NCBI RefSeq assembly: GCF_024323335.1
Contig: NC_066583.1
Coordinates: 414,110,031 to 414,174,030 of the forward strand
DNA from: Lathyrus oleraceus
Taxonomy: Eukaryota > Streptophyta > Magnoliopsida > Fabales > Fabaceae
Direction of reading: 5' to 3'
Length of the DNA stretch: 64,000 nucleotides
A program made the translations under genes and the position numbers. This document shows, one piece after another, positions 18,387 to 30,012 of this stretch (position 1 is the first letter of the stretch; the number at the start of each line of letters is the position of its first letter). The notes under the pieces are model-generated. The model did not search any database. It was not told where the DNA came from and saw only the letters and a program-made list of their open reading frames with translations.

Positions 18387-19744
18387 TGTAAGACCCCAAT
18401 TTTAACCTTAAGATCCCTCATGCAATTTCATCATAAGCATTAGCATTGGGATCATGTCTTGGCATTCTCCTTGCCCGTTTTCATTGGGTTTGTTTTGGGA
18501 GAGATCACCAAGCACTTTGTGATTATATCATACTTGTATTTTATCATTTCACTAACCAAAATACCAAAAATATGTCTTTGTATTTGCCTAACTCTTTTGT
18601 AGGTAGGATATGATCTCATTGATTCATCAAGATCACATCTATGGTTTGAGACCCTCATGAAAAAAGAGCACAACCAAGAATTGATTCAACAATGGTTATG
18701 AACATCATATATGATTCCCATTGTTCACTACATGTTATATTGATCAAGTTTGCTTCAAGAGTTTGAAGGTGATTTGCCTTGGAAACCCTAGTTTGACTGG
18801 GTATCTTGAGTAACTTCTCTAACAAGCTATATCACAATTTGATCAAATTTCTCAAGGGGCACATAAAATTTCATCATCTTACTGATATATGATCTACCAT
18901 GAGCCAAGAAATTCAAGAGAATTGGAAATTAGAAGTTGGTCGATGGTGGTTGGCCAGATGAATTCATATGATCAAAACTGGGTCTGCCTAGACCCTATCT
19001 CTTACAACTTTCACCATATGAAAATGATTCTAAGAAAAAACTTACTCTAAATGACATTATAAACAACTTTCATGTTGATACCTAGAGCTAGTTTTTCTTG
19101 GAAAATCATTCTCTATGTTGAAACATTATAGGTCATTTTGTCTAAACCCTAATTTGAAAGTCAACTTCCCAAGACCATAACTTGCTCAATTTATATGATA
19201 TGAAAGATTTCCAAGTTGCACAATCTAATTCAATGTGTATACTTAAAATTTGATGTTTGTAGTGGGGTTTAATTTAACTTTTTTGATCATTTGAAATGAG
19301 GCTACATTATAGGTCACTTTTGACCTATACCATTGATCAAGTGATTTTTCCAAACTTCAAAAATGCATAACTCTATCATTTCAAATCCAAATGACATGCA
19401 ATTGGTGACAATTTTGAAGTTATTTGAGATATATAAAACTTTGATGAAGACACTTTTCTCATTTGAAGCTCCCATAAAAAGTTAACAAGGTGGAATATTG
19501 AGGAATATGACTTGACACTTAGAAAAATTTTGATATGTCAATTTTTTTCCAAACTTCCACCTCAAATTTTTCCAAGCTCCAAGCTCCGAATGGAAAAGTG
19601 TTCAACATAAAACTTGTTCCTCTTGATCTCACCTTTTCAAAGAGCTCAAACTCATCCATTTTGGACTTGAAATGCATAGGTTGCGCATGGCATAAATAGG
19701 CTGATATCATTTGACATGGATCCAACTTCAAGCATCAATGTTAA

Positions 19745-19866
19745 TTCATTTTGGAGTTCAAACCATAATTTCATGGGCCTATGCGCGCCCATGCACATCT
19801 GATCATTCATTTTGGACTTCAAACCATAATTTCATGGGCCTATGCGCGCCCATGCACCCTGCTATC
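19745..19866 (+). repeat. 61-bp tandem duplication in element A 3' LTR
   Basis: A block starting TTCATTTTGGASTTCAAACC occurs at 19745 and again at 19806, both ending in ATGCGCGCCCATGCAC. The 5' LTR has one copy and a deletion after it. It lies about 60-180 bp upstream of the TATA box. Confidence 0.8.
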
Positions 19867-19923
19867 ATCATTTGCCAATTTTGGAAGGATGAAAAAAGTG
19901 TGCAAATATCACATGGATTTGGC

Positions 19924-19931
19924 TATAAATA
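19924..19931 (+). promoter_or_regulatory. TATA box, element A 3' LTR
   Basis: TATAAATA in GGCTATAAATACAACTGC, matching 6078-6085. Transcription from here would read out through U5 into element B. Confidence 0.65.
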
Positions 19932-22805
19932 CAACTGCATTTTCTCAGAAATCAAACACACATTGCGCTAGTTTTAAATCTCCATTGAACACCCTTCACT
20001 CTCATAGGATAACCCTGATAAATTCATTTGAATTTGAGCTTGAATCTCCACTGTTTTGGAATTCAATTCTCCAGGAGTCCATTGCTTCTAAACCTTTCCA
20101 TTCCCCTCCTGCAAGCAATTGAAGTGAAGCCAAGCACGATTCAGATCAAGATCCCTAATGTTCAGACTTCCATTGAAGGTAATTTGCAGGAATTTTAAAC
20201 TCTTTGATTCTCTCAATTTATTGCTCAATTCCATTGATTCTTGAGTTGTCTGAAGTCCTACCAATGTAGGCAAGAAGATTGAGTTGCTTTGAGGCCAAAT
20301 CAAAGCAACTCAAATCATGAACCTCATTTTTAAATTCCACATATCTCTTAATATATTTGGAATTGAAGGAATTAGAGGTCATATTCATGCTCAGTGATGT
20401 TTTTTCTTTAAGGTCATGTCCATGTTTTGTATTTTGGTGATGGTTCATCTCAACCAGTCCGGTGGAGCTCACTGGAGAAGACAACCGAAGCTCTGGCTCC
20501 GTTGATGATGTGTCTTGAGTTTGAACCATGGGATCCATCTTCCACGTTTTAATCTTAATCGTTCCTTGTGAATACCATGTGTACATCTCTGTTGACTTGG
20601 ACATATGTGGAACGCGCGTTCTTGTTTGACCTATGATAAATCTCATGGCCATTTATTTGGTGTTTTGATGAGATTTTAGGATTTGGACAAAACATATTTG
20701 AAATTAATGCATTATTTTATTATTTTTAATTGAATAAATGCCCTTTTAATTGTGTTGACCATTTGTATTGACTTAATTGAGTTTCTTATTTCTTGTTGGG
20801 CCTTGGTCAAGGTTAATATGACTTTGTCAAGTTAACATCATTGGATTTAGGGGATTGATGGAATGTACCTTCCATCTACCAAAATGAATGAATGATATTA
20901 ATTTGGTAAAAGTCCTCCTTTGATCAATTTGTGATCTCATTCATCCCCTTCCCTCTTCATCTAATTCCTCTCCTTCATACATTCATTTCCAATTGGCCAA
21001 TGACATCTCAAAGTCCTAATGCTAGTTGATTGAAAGATTAACATGAGTATGGATGAGATTAGGCAACACCTTTTGCATATTTTTTGTGTGTGGTATGTTT
21101 AATGAGCATAGTTCAGAATATATTGTCTCCATAATACATTAATACCAAAAGTCTATTGCCCCGCCTCAAATAGTTGTGACTTCTATATAAGTCCAATTAC
21201 GATTACTTAACATAGCGCTAAATTTGTGACACAAAAGGCATAAGCATTCTAGTTAGTGAGATTGTAAGTCTCCCCTCTTCCATGGTATTGTGTGGAAATT
21301 TGACCTTCTTTCCTTTCTTTGGGAGATGTTTTGGTTCAAGGATCCATGCTTGTGGAAAGTTGGTTGAGTGTTCTCCAAAGAATGTAGTGAAATCAAAAAG
21401 CAAAACAAAACTAACTACTAACTTACTAACTATTAACTTTTAACTTCAACTCTTTACTTTAATGCAATTTACTTTTAACACTTTATTTCTTTTGTTATTA
21501 TACACATCATTCTAATTGTTTATGTGAATGTAATCTTCACTTTGTCCATTTGGACCATATTGTGTGATATATTTTGTTTGTGTATACTTTGTTTATTTGT
21601 GTGATCTTTGACCATTAATGTACATAATAATAACAAAAACCCTAAAAGACTTTTGAGAGGACTGATGGTTTGATCTTGGACAAATGGACTTAGAATCTAG
21701 ACAACCTCCATAAGCTAATGGACTTGGCCAATGCCAAATTGTTGAAGAACCAAGTGCTTGCAATTTGAAATTCATCTGATGTATCTTTGAAGACCTCTCT
21801 AAGTTTATCTGCAACTTGATCATTGTGTAGCTATTATTTTGAACCTGTGACTTGTGGAATTCATTTGTTACATAGGCTATTTTGAAAAAGATCATGAAGG
21901 GGATAAGATTGGATGATACCATCTTTATTTGATGCCTTTGCTCTTCAAGATTGATATAATTGTGCAGTTGTGTGTTGTTTGATTCTCAAAGTCCAAAGGG
22001 AATTCTTGGTTTCTATTGACATACTTGTCTATTGGATTGCTACCCATTTGGTCAGATCTTTTCAACTCTAAACTTTTAATTTTTGTACATAGGATAGTCT
22101 CTTCATCTTCTCCCCATTTCTCTAATTTCAAAATCTCTCCCTTCATTTTCAAAACCTTCTTTGTGTGAACTACTTTTGTTCTAAACTTAGACCACTATTG
22201 CAAAAGGTGGAAACTTTGGCCTTATACCATTGCATTTTCAAACTTATTTTCTTAAATAAAACTTGTAAGTGAACTTAACTATACTTGACTTAAAACTTTC
22301 GAAAAAAAGCCAAAAAAGAGCTAACTCATTCAAACCATTTTTAGGACCTTTTTCCTTTCAAACTAATTTTTTTATTAAAACCAACACACTCGTTTTGAAA
22401 TTTATAGCACGAACTACAAGATTTTGATCCCTCATTTATATGTTGATACATAAGAACAAGACCGAAGGTCTTGTCAAAAACAAAAATATAATTAATAAAT
22501 TCTTTTCTCATCCCCCCATTCTATTTGTTTGTAAACATCGCTTTGTACATAATACATATGCACACAAAAAGGGCTCCCTAGGAGTACCTATGACAGTTTG
22601 GGTGCTAACACCTTCTCTCTATGTAACCAACCCCCTTACATGTGATCTCTGATTTTTATTAGTTTTTATGTGAAAACTTCTTACTAATTGGGTTTTGTTC
22701 GTACTTTTTCCCTTTTCCCTTGGAAATAATAAAAGCGCGGTAGCGACTCTTGTTAATTGATCTCTAGCTTATCCATAGCCTGATAATACTGAATTTCCTG
22801 CTACA

Positions 22806-22810
22806 TTGGA
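22806..22810 (+). repeat. Target-site duplication of element A, right copy
   Basis: TTGGA after the LTR terminus; see TTGGC at 4611-4615. Confidence 0.75.
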
Positions 22811-24848
22811 AAAGGAACCTCTTGATCATCTTTCACCATAGTTGCGTTATACTGATACGGGACAACTTTATCGCATGCATACGGGACTGGACCCGCCAAC
22901 CGTATAACCAACGACAATACCGACCTCTTGCTTACATTGTTATTGCTACTGCTGTCATACTGAATGACCACTCTCTCAGGATTCTTGAAAATTGGTACTA
23001 TAACATTGACATTGTCATCTATGTGACGAGATTAGACAATCTGAATCAAGCCTTTATCAATCAACCGCTGGATGTCCCTCTTTACAATCACACGACCCCA
23101 GGGGTTTATACTGCAGATTTCGCAACCATCATGGTCATGCTCACAATCACTAACCAAGCAAATGTCCTTGTGCATCCTCAACAAGAACCTCATAATGAAG
23201 CGGACATCATATACCTTGAACTCGCCTGGACAACCGTCCACCATATGAACAGAAGAATTTCCATGGGCAGGCAGTGGATTAGCTTTAACATTCGGCGCTC
23301 GGTCCTCAAAGGACACCATTCCACTCTTAACCAGCTTCTGAAAATCATATTTGAGTGGGTAACAGTTCTCTATATCATGCCTGGGAGATCCTTAATGGAA
23401 AGCATAACGGAGTTCCGATTTGTACCACCAGGGAAGTGGTTTAGGGATTTGTGGCGGATTTCTTGGTTGTAATCGGTTCTTGAGTACCAAAGATGGATAT
23501 AGCTATGCGTATGTCATCGGAATTGGGTCGAAAGAGACCTTTTTCCTCTAAAAAGTTTGTTGTTGATAATTGTTGGTATTATTGTTGTTGTTGTAGGTGT
23601 TTGTTCGTTGTTGCGGTTGTTGTTGATGACGTTGTTGTTGTTGAACTGGTGTTGATTGATTTGCTGAAAATACAGGAATGACTGAAGATACATGATGATG
23701 ATATTGACAGGGTGGTTGATTTCTTCTAATCTTTTGCCTCCTTTGCCTCCCACTGATCACTACATTAGCTTCACTGTCCTTCTTTTTTTTGAAATTGTTA
23801 TCGTACCTCTTGCGGGATGACACCTCCTCTCTAGACAACCGTCATTCTCGGACACTTTCTTCGAGCCTCATCCCCATGTTTACCATTTCAGTGAAGTCAC
23901 CGGGGGCACTGGCAATCATCCGCTCATAATAAAATGATCTCAGGGTCTTCAGAAAAATCTTGGTCATTTCCTTTTCTTCTAAAGGAGGGGTAATCTGAGC
24001 AGCTAGCTCTCTCCACCTCTGTGCATACTCCTTGAATGTGTCCTTGTCTTTCTGAGACAACGATCTCAACTGATCTCTATCGGGAGCCATATCAACGTTA
24101 TATTTATACTGCTTCACAAATGCTTCGCCCAAATTGTTGAACATGCGGATGCTTGCATTACCTAACCCCATGTACCACCTCAACAGCTGATCATTGTCTG
24201 TTTGAGTAGACATCTTCTGGGAATACATCACCAAATGACTGAATGGACAGGTATTCCCTTTGTATTTCTCAAAGTCAGGCACTTTGAATTTCACCAGAAT
24301 CTTCACATTTGGGACCAAACACAGTTCTGCAGCACCCTTCCCAAACAAGTCTTTACCCCTCAAAGTTTTCAACTCCTTACGCAGACGCAGCTCAAGTAAT
24401 TGATCCTTCATCTCATCCATTTTCTCATACACATCTGGAACCTCAGATGGCTCGGAATGATAGATGATGTCTTCTACACGAGGCAGGGTATGCACAACAG
24501 GCGGCGACACAGACATGACCGTGCTAGATGCCGACATAGAAGCATACATAGGCGCAAAACCTTCAGGTACAAAGTTCAGTGGCATTACCCACGGGAATCC
24601 GGAAGGCATGTTGGGTGCAAAATGAGTAGCAGTTGCAGGAATGGTAGAGGTAGCCACCTCGAAAATGACAGTCCTCTGAGGAAGAGGAGTTGCGGGTGTT
24701 GGAGAAAACTGGCTCTGAGCAGCTAAGACTGACTCCATCATGGAATTCAGGCGGGTGATCTCCTCTTTCAAGTCTTTATTCTCTTGCTCAAGATGCTCCA
24801 TAATCTTCAAATGGTTGGCGCGGGTATTGTATCGATGAGTCAGCTTGG
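22811..24848 (-). pseudogene. Element B gag and start of protease region
   Basis: The splice-like TGCTTCAG|CC precedes KLTHRYNTRANH; the first ATG is at 24801. A single open stretch (24801-23842) holds the coiled coil and gag domain, with an in-frame loss of 13 codons relative to A between TDNDQLL and RWYMGL. A TGA near 23840 follows SVRE (Gly in A). Then come a Gln/Asn-rich tract with CAA repeats, frame breaks around 23320-23550, and the Cys/His cluster DCEHDHDGCEIC (~23135-23170). The last residues, GPVPYA and YQYNATM, stop at element A. Confidence 0.87.
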
Positions 24849-24908
24849 CTGAAGCACAGAAGAAACACCAATGAGACATCTGGCGAAAGAGAAACCTGCT
24901 TATGCAAA
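24849..24908 (-). promoter_or_regulatory. Candidate 3' splice sites before gag, element B
   Basis: On the minus strand TTTGCATAAGCAG|GTTT (24908-24892) is followed by TTTCTTCTGTGCTTCAG|CC, with AG at 24850-24849. The second is a strong match to a plant acceptor and sits exactly at the first conserved gag codon. Confidence 0.55.
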
Positions 24909-24940
24909 CGATGATGAAATGCAATGCTTGATTATTCTTA

Positions 24941-24974
24941 TTTTCAAGGAACTTACTATATTATTTGCAAATAT
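24941..24974 (-). repeat. ORF1-bracketing inverted repeat, 3' arm, element B
   Basis: The plus strand reads TTTTCAAGGAACTTAC then TATATTATTTGCAAATAT. The sense 5' arm (26299-26267) reads TTTTCAAGGAACTGAGG then TATTATTTGCAAATAT. About 29 of 34 positions pair, the best-preserved copy in the window. Confidence 0.75.
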
Positions 24975-25106
24975 ATACATATAACAATAATTGCAATAAT
25001 TTGATATGACCATAAAAATCTCTTTTATTTATATAATTGGAAGGATTGCACTGAGAACAAATTCAGAAACCAAATATAAGTACAAGAGGAAAGGAGACTA
25101 GTCATC

Positions 25107-26257
25107 CTAATGATCCCTAACAACAATGTCAGAATATATGGTTGTAGGCGCGTACTTCCTTCGAATGTGTCGGATCTTTGTCTCAAAATAAGCCTTTGTT
25201 TGAATCTTCTCGAGGATAAGCTGATCAACAATCTTCTTCCAAGCAGCATAAGGCTGAGGCATACTGGAAGAAGATGAAACCTCCGACTCTCTCTGTGTCT
25301 TTGTCACCCGGTCTTCAAGTAGCTCAATAAGTGCATCTTTGTCCTTAGACTCAAGCTGCAACTCTTCATGCTTTCTGCTCAAAGCATGGAAACGCTCTTC
25401 CCACATATCTTTCTCTTGTTTCATCTTGGTGAGCGCGTCTTCCAACTCCTCTACGTCCTGATTAGGGAGAGCTAATGGCTCAACCACAACCATAGACATA
25501 GGTCTCTCACAAGGATAAGGCATCTTCAACTCCAAAACTCTTTTCTACACCTAAAGAGCGTAAGCTTCCAAAGCTACACAATTGCACGAACCAAGCTCGG
25601 ATCTTCCTTTCCTATGCATATTTGCCACGTATTCCCACCAACTTCAGAATTCCTTAGATGCAAAGAGAAATACATATCTCCTAACAGAGTAGGCACAAGA
25701 TTCCTAATCAAGAAAATTCTAATGGTGTTAACATCAACAAAACCGTCAATGTTAGGGAACAAAGCTAATCCATAGATGAGTAACACAAAGACAGCTTCAA
25801 AAGCGTCCAAACTACCGGCTTGAGCAAACGCAGTAGCTTCCTTGATGAGGAAATCATAAGGCAACCCAAACAACCCTCCTTTCTTCACCCAATAAGCCTC
25901 TATCTCAAACTTATTCAAGTGAAGAGCTTTAGCTAAAAGATGAGATATAGGAATCTTTTCCAATCCACTAAAAGGAACTTTGTTAGAAACAGGTATTCCC
26001 AAGAGATGTGCATACTCCTCCAACGTAGGCACGAGCTGATAATCTAAAAAAGTGAAGCAACGGTAGAGAGGGTCATAGAACTGAACCAACACACTCAGAA
26101 GTCCTTCCACTACATCGGCAGACAAGATAGACATAAGCTTCCCATGGCGTTGTTTGAAATCTAAGGGATCTAATTCAAAAGATGCTAGCTTCCTTAACTC
26201 TTTTAAATCAGGACATATGAAACTGTACTTCTTAGTGTTCCTTCGTCCATAATCCAT
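25107..26257 (-). pseudogene. Element B ORF1 (internally deleted)
   Basis: The ATG at 26257 opens MDYGRRNTKKYSF. The first ~215 residues are continuous and include SVLVQFYDPLYRCFTF, HLLGIPVSNKVPFSGLE and LLIYGLALFPNID. After LHLRNSEVGGN there is a deletion of roughly 370 bp near 25625, removing the segment from CCIPFLYKWF to the HRKGRSEL region. The C-terminal coiled-coil part (KMKQEKDMWEERFHALSRK) follows in another frame, past two stops near 25540-25560, and ends at 25107 with VVRDH and TAG, probably the natural stop. Function unknown. Confidence 0.8.
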
Positions 26258-26266
26258 GGTCTGAAA

Positions 26267-26299
26267 ATATTTGCAAATAATACCTCAGTTCCTTGAAAA
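26267..26299 (-). repeat. ORF1-bracketing inverted repeat, 5' arm, element B
   Basis: Pairs with 24941-24974. Between the arm and the ATG lies TTTTCAG|ACCATGG, a good 3' splice-site match, so ORF1 could also be entered by splicing. Confidence 0.75.
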
Positions 26300-27100
26300 A
26301 AATTCTGGTGTGATGAATGTTATGATGCGCATGAATGCAATAATCACGAATAAGGGATCACACACAAGGAAACCAAACAAAGGTCAAGGGATGAATCGAG
26401 TCATTATCAAGATCAACCATCCATTTTGGTGGATTATGGTTTACACCTTATCGACACCCAAGTTCCATTGATATTGACAAGACTTGGTTGGATCAACCAA
26501 GAATCAAGGGTTTGTTGTAAGTCACGAGCATGGAGTCTGGGTAAGAACCATCCCAAAGGAGTGAACTAAGGATAAAAACCTATAGATCATGTTCTAAAAA
26601 GTTCCCAGAGTCTTAATTCCATCTATCAGATATTACAGGTTAGGATTTCTGACTCATCAACCCATAATATTCTCAAGAGAAACTCGTCTGAGTGTAGTAT
26701 CGCGTAACAACTGTTATCAAGTCTGCACTTGAACAGTCTCCGCACGACGTCCTAAATAGGCCAAGAGGGGTTAAATGTTCTACGGTCCTCAGTTTCTCGA
26801 ACCCCAAATCAGAGATAGTAATGCCTAACCATAAATACTTGTGTCACATTCCCAAATCCAAAAGGGTCTCCACTGAGTAGATGGGTCTCAAGCCAACTTG
26901 TTAAGGACTACTCCACACAAGTCGAACATGACTATACCATCTTCCTATCTTAATTGCACTCAAGTTAGGGTTAGAACTTATCTCACCACTCAGAGATCAC
27001 TAAGCACAACGAGCAGATTATATCACACAAATAAATATACATACATCAAATATACAGTTATATACACATAAAAAAATAGGCTAAACCCACTGGAGACTAC
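26300..27100 (-). other. Element B leader
   Basis: About 800 bp between ORF1 and PBS, conserved with A 8721-9503 and without a coding frame. Short peptides in this stretch are not conserved between copies. Confidence 0.7.
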
Positions 27101-27121
27101 TCCCCAACATAGTCTCCACTT
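27101..27121 (-). other. Primer binding site, element B
   Basis: The minus strand reads AAGTGGAGACTATGTTGGGG, seven bases after the LTR end at 27128. Confidence 0.7.
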
Positions 27122-27127
27122 AATCTC

Positions 27128-28719
27128 TGTAGCGGTAAATTCATGATCATCAAGCTATGGATAAGCTAGACATCAATTAAATAAGTGTCGCCACCGCACT
27201 TTTACTATTTCGAAGGGAAAAGGGAAAAGTATGAACAAAACCCAAAAAAATAAGAAGTTTTCAAATCAAAACTAATAAAATGCCAAAGATTATAGGTAAG
27301 GGGGTTGGTTACACAAAGGGAAGGTGTTAGCATCCAACGTGTCCTAGGTACTCCTAGGGAGCCCTTTCTTGTGTGCATATGTGTTTTTGTACAAATGATG
27401 TTTGCAAACAAATAGACTGGAGAGATGAGAAAAGAATTCATTAATTATATTTTTGTGTTTGACAAGACCTTCGGACTTGTGCCTATGTACCAACCTAAAA
27501 TGGGTGATCAAAACCTCGTAGTTTGTGGTATCAATTTCAAAGTGAGTGCATTGCTTTTAACAAAAAATTATGTTTGAAAGGCACAAAGGCCTAAAAATGG
27601 TTTGAATGATTGTTAGTTCTTTTTTGCTTTTGAAATTTTATATCGAGTATAGTTAAGTTCATTTACAACTTTGATTAAGAAAATAAGTTTGAAAATGCAA
27701 TGGCATAAGGCCAAAGTTTCTAGTTTGCAAAAATGGTCAAAGTTTAGAAATCAACAAACACAAGCAAAAAAGACTTTTAAAAGGAGGGAGATATTTTGAA
27801 ATTAAAGAAGTGGGGAGGAGATGAAGAGACTAATCCAAAGCACAAATTTAAAAGTTAAGATTTGAAAAGATCTGACCAATGGGATGCAATCCAATAGACA
27901 GGAATGGCATATAGAAACCCAAATTTCCCTTAGACTTTAGAATCACACAACAATCAATATACAAACAGCAAGTCGAAGAGGAAGACATCAAATAAAGATA
28001 GCCACATCCAAGCTTGACAACTCCATGATCTTCTTCAAATTTTCCCATATAGGAGATGAATTCCAAGATGGCACAAATCACAAGTTCAATATAACAGCTT
28101 CACCATGATCATGTTGTAGATGAACTCATATAGATCTTCAATGATGTATCAGATGGAGTTTCAGATTTCAAGCACTTGGTTTCATGAAAGTTGGCATTGG
28201 CCAAGTCATTTGCATAGGGAGTGTTGCCTAAATTCTAAGTCCAATTATCTCAGATTAAACCAACAGTCCACACAAGATATTTTTAGGGTTTTTGATCTTA
28301 TTATGTACATTAATGGTCAAATACCACACAAACAAACAAAATATATCACAAAATATGGTCCAAGTGGACAAAGTGAAAATAACATTAACATAAACAATTA
28401 GAATGGTATGAATAATGGCAAATGAATAAAGCTTTAAAAAAATAAAGTGCATTAAAAGTAAATGACTTGAAATTAAATGTTAGTGGTTAATGAGTTAGAA
28501 GTTAGTATTGCTTTTGCTTTTGCTCTTTTGTTTAAGTCATTCTTTTGAGAACACTCAACCCACTTATCACAAGCATGGATCCTTTAACCAAGACATCTTC
28601 CAAACGAAGGAAAAAAGGCCAAGTTTCCACACAATACCATGAAAGAGGGGAGACTTACAATCTCACTAACTAGAATGCTATGCCTTTTGTGTCAAAATTT
28701 AGCGCTATATTAAGAAATC
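27128..28719 (-). repeat. Element B 5' LTR, U5-side segment
   Basis: The minus strand ends ...TTTACCGCTACA at 27128, like the A LTR. The segment runs to the C insertion site at 28719, and the rest of the same LTR continues at 51804. The join across C (TTAAGAAATC to ATAATTGG) matches uninterrupted sequence in the A 3' LTR near 21190-21215. Confidence 0.9.
28715..28719 (+). repeat. Target-site duplication of element C, left copy
   Basis: AAATC next to the LTR terminus at 28720; the right copy is CAATC at 51799-51803 (4 of 5 identical). Confidence 0.75.
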
Positions 28720-29928
28720 TGTAGCGGGGTATTCGTTACCTTTAGATTTATTGACTAAATCAAAAGTAAGCATAAAATTTGAGTCGCCACCGCACTTCTA
28801 TTTATCCAAAGGAAAGGTTAGAAAGCGAACAAAAACCAAGTAAGAAGTTTTATCAAATCAAAAACTAATAAAAATGTCAGAGATCTGGGTGAGGGGGTTG
28901 GTTATGAGATGGGAAGGTTTTAAGCACCCAAAAAATCCTTAGTACTCTAAGGGAGCCCTTTTTGCAAGTGTGTATTGTAGGTTGGTATTTGTGAAAAAAT
29001 ATGTGCAAACATGATTGGGGGGATGAGAAAAGAATATACATTATATTTACAATTTTGTTGTTTGAATGGATAAACCCATTGACTACGTACCATCACAAAG
29101 GTAGGATCAAAACCTTGTAGTTCAGGGTAAAAATCACAAAAGATTGGTGAATTGATTTTTCCAAAAGCCTTAAGGTCTTTTTTTATCAAAGGGAGAAAAC
29201 TCAACCTAAACCAACAATCCATCATGTGAGGAGAGCTTCAACATACTAGTGAGGGATCCCCCCTATAATAAGTATGGAAGACTTATAGTCCAATCACTAA
29301 GGATAATGTGAGGTTTACATTAACCACTATGATAACTCAAACCTATGGCTAATGTTTATGAAATTTTTTAACAAAGGTGGTCATTGGAACCACAAAAACA
29401 ACTTGAAATGAGTTGTATTTACAAGTTAGAAGTATTCACAAAATGAGGTCAAAGTTGACTTAAGATTCATCCAAAATAAGTATTAATGAAAAGAGTTTGA
29501 AAAATCAAAGGCATAAGGCCTAGGTTTCTAATTTGAAAACAATGTCAAAGTTTGCACATAAATGATTTTGGCTTGGGTTAGAGTGAGGATAAAAAGAGAA
29601 GGGCTAGTCCTAAACATGCAAAGATAAGAGAAGAGATAAAACCCTTGGAGTTCCTTTTCTTGAGATCATAAAGATGATTCAAGATGCTGATTTCCTTTGG
29701 ACTTAGCAAATAACTCAAGCAATCAATCAAATATTATATCAAGCTCCTAGGATCTCCATTTGACTTGTCTCTCTTAACTCGGCTACTCATGACAATGGTC
29801 CTTCTTACTATCTCAAGATCGACTCCCTATCACACTAGAGCAAACATCAAAAAGTTCATAACACAATAAGAGAAATGAATAAAGAATGAGTTTAATTTAG
29901 GGGTCCTTTGATGTCAACTTTGAGATTT

Positions 29929-30012
29929 AGCATTCTAAAGGCATGAGGCCTACTTGCTCTTCAATAAATTCAGCATTCTAAAGGCATGAGGCCTAGTTAC
30001 TCTTGAACTCCT
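29929..30012 (-). repeat. 43-bp tandem duplication in element C 3' LTR
   Basis: AGCATTCTAAAGGCATGAGG occurs at 29929 and 29972. The 5' LTR has the same doublet at 48136 and 48179, so the duplication predates insertion. Confidence 0.8.

Larger units (their letters stand above)
4616..22805 (+). mobile_element. Element A: Ogre retrotransposon with both LTRs, integrase deleted
   Basis: 18,190 bp bounded by TGTAAGACCCC...GCTACA LTRs and a 5-bp target duplication, inserted into the gag-pro region of element B in the opposite orientation. Order: LTR, PBS, leader, ORF1, gag, protease, intron, RT, RNase H, archaeal-type RNase H, deletion, 3' tract, PPT, LTR. The integrase segment is gone and every reading frame is broken, so the copy cannot transpose by itself. 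The LTRs have diverged by substitutions and by large indels, so the insertion is not recent. Confidence 0.93.
18387..22805 (+). repeat. Element A 3' LTR (4419 bp)
   Basis: Starts TGTAAGACCCC after the PPT and ends CCTGCTACA before TTGGA. Relative to the 5' LTR it has lost ~350 bp at ~20617 (between CGCGTTCT and TGTTTGACC) and keeps ~545 bp (about 20827-21370) lost there. It also has a 61-bp tandem duplication (19745-19866). Its TATA box is at 19924. Confidence 0.93.
22806..28719 (-). mobile_element. Element B, middle part (gag, ORF1, leader, U5 end of 5' LTR)
   Basis: Continues element B on the minus strand from the A insertion site to the C insertion site. In sense order (right to left): end of 5' LTR, PBS, leader, ORF1, gag and the start of the protease region. 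Reading across A restores an unbroken order of conserved peptides. Confidence 0.9.

Noticed and set aside
22822..23472. 216-codon plus-strand open frame opposite B gag
   Set aside because: Antisense shadow of the gag-protease linker; the real conserved peptides are on the minus strand.
24400..24726. Plus-strand Arg/His-rich frame opposite B gag, and similar at 11395-11634 in A
   Set aside because: Shadow frames of the Pro/Ala/Ser-rich gag linker.
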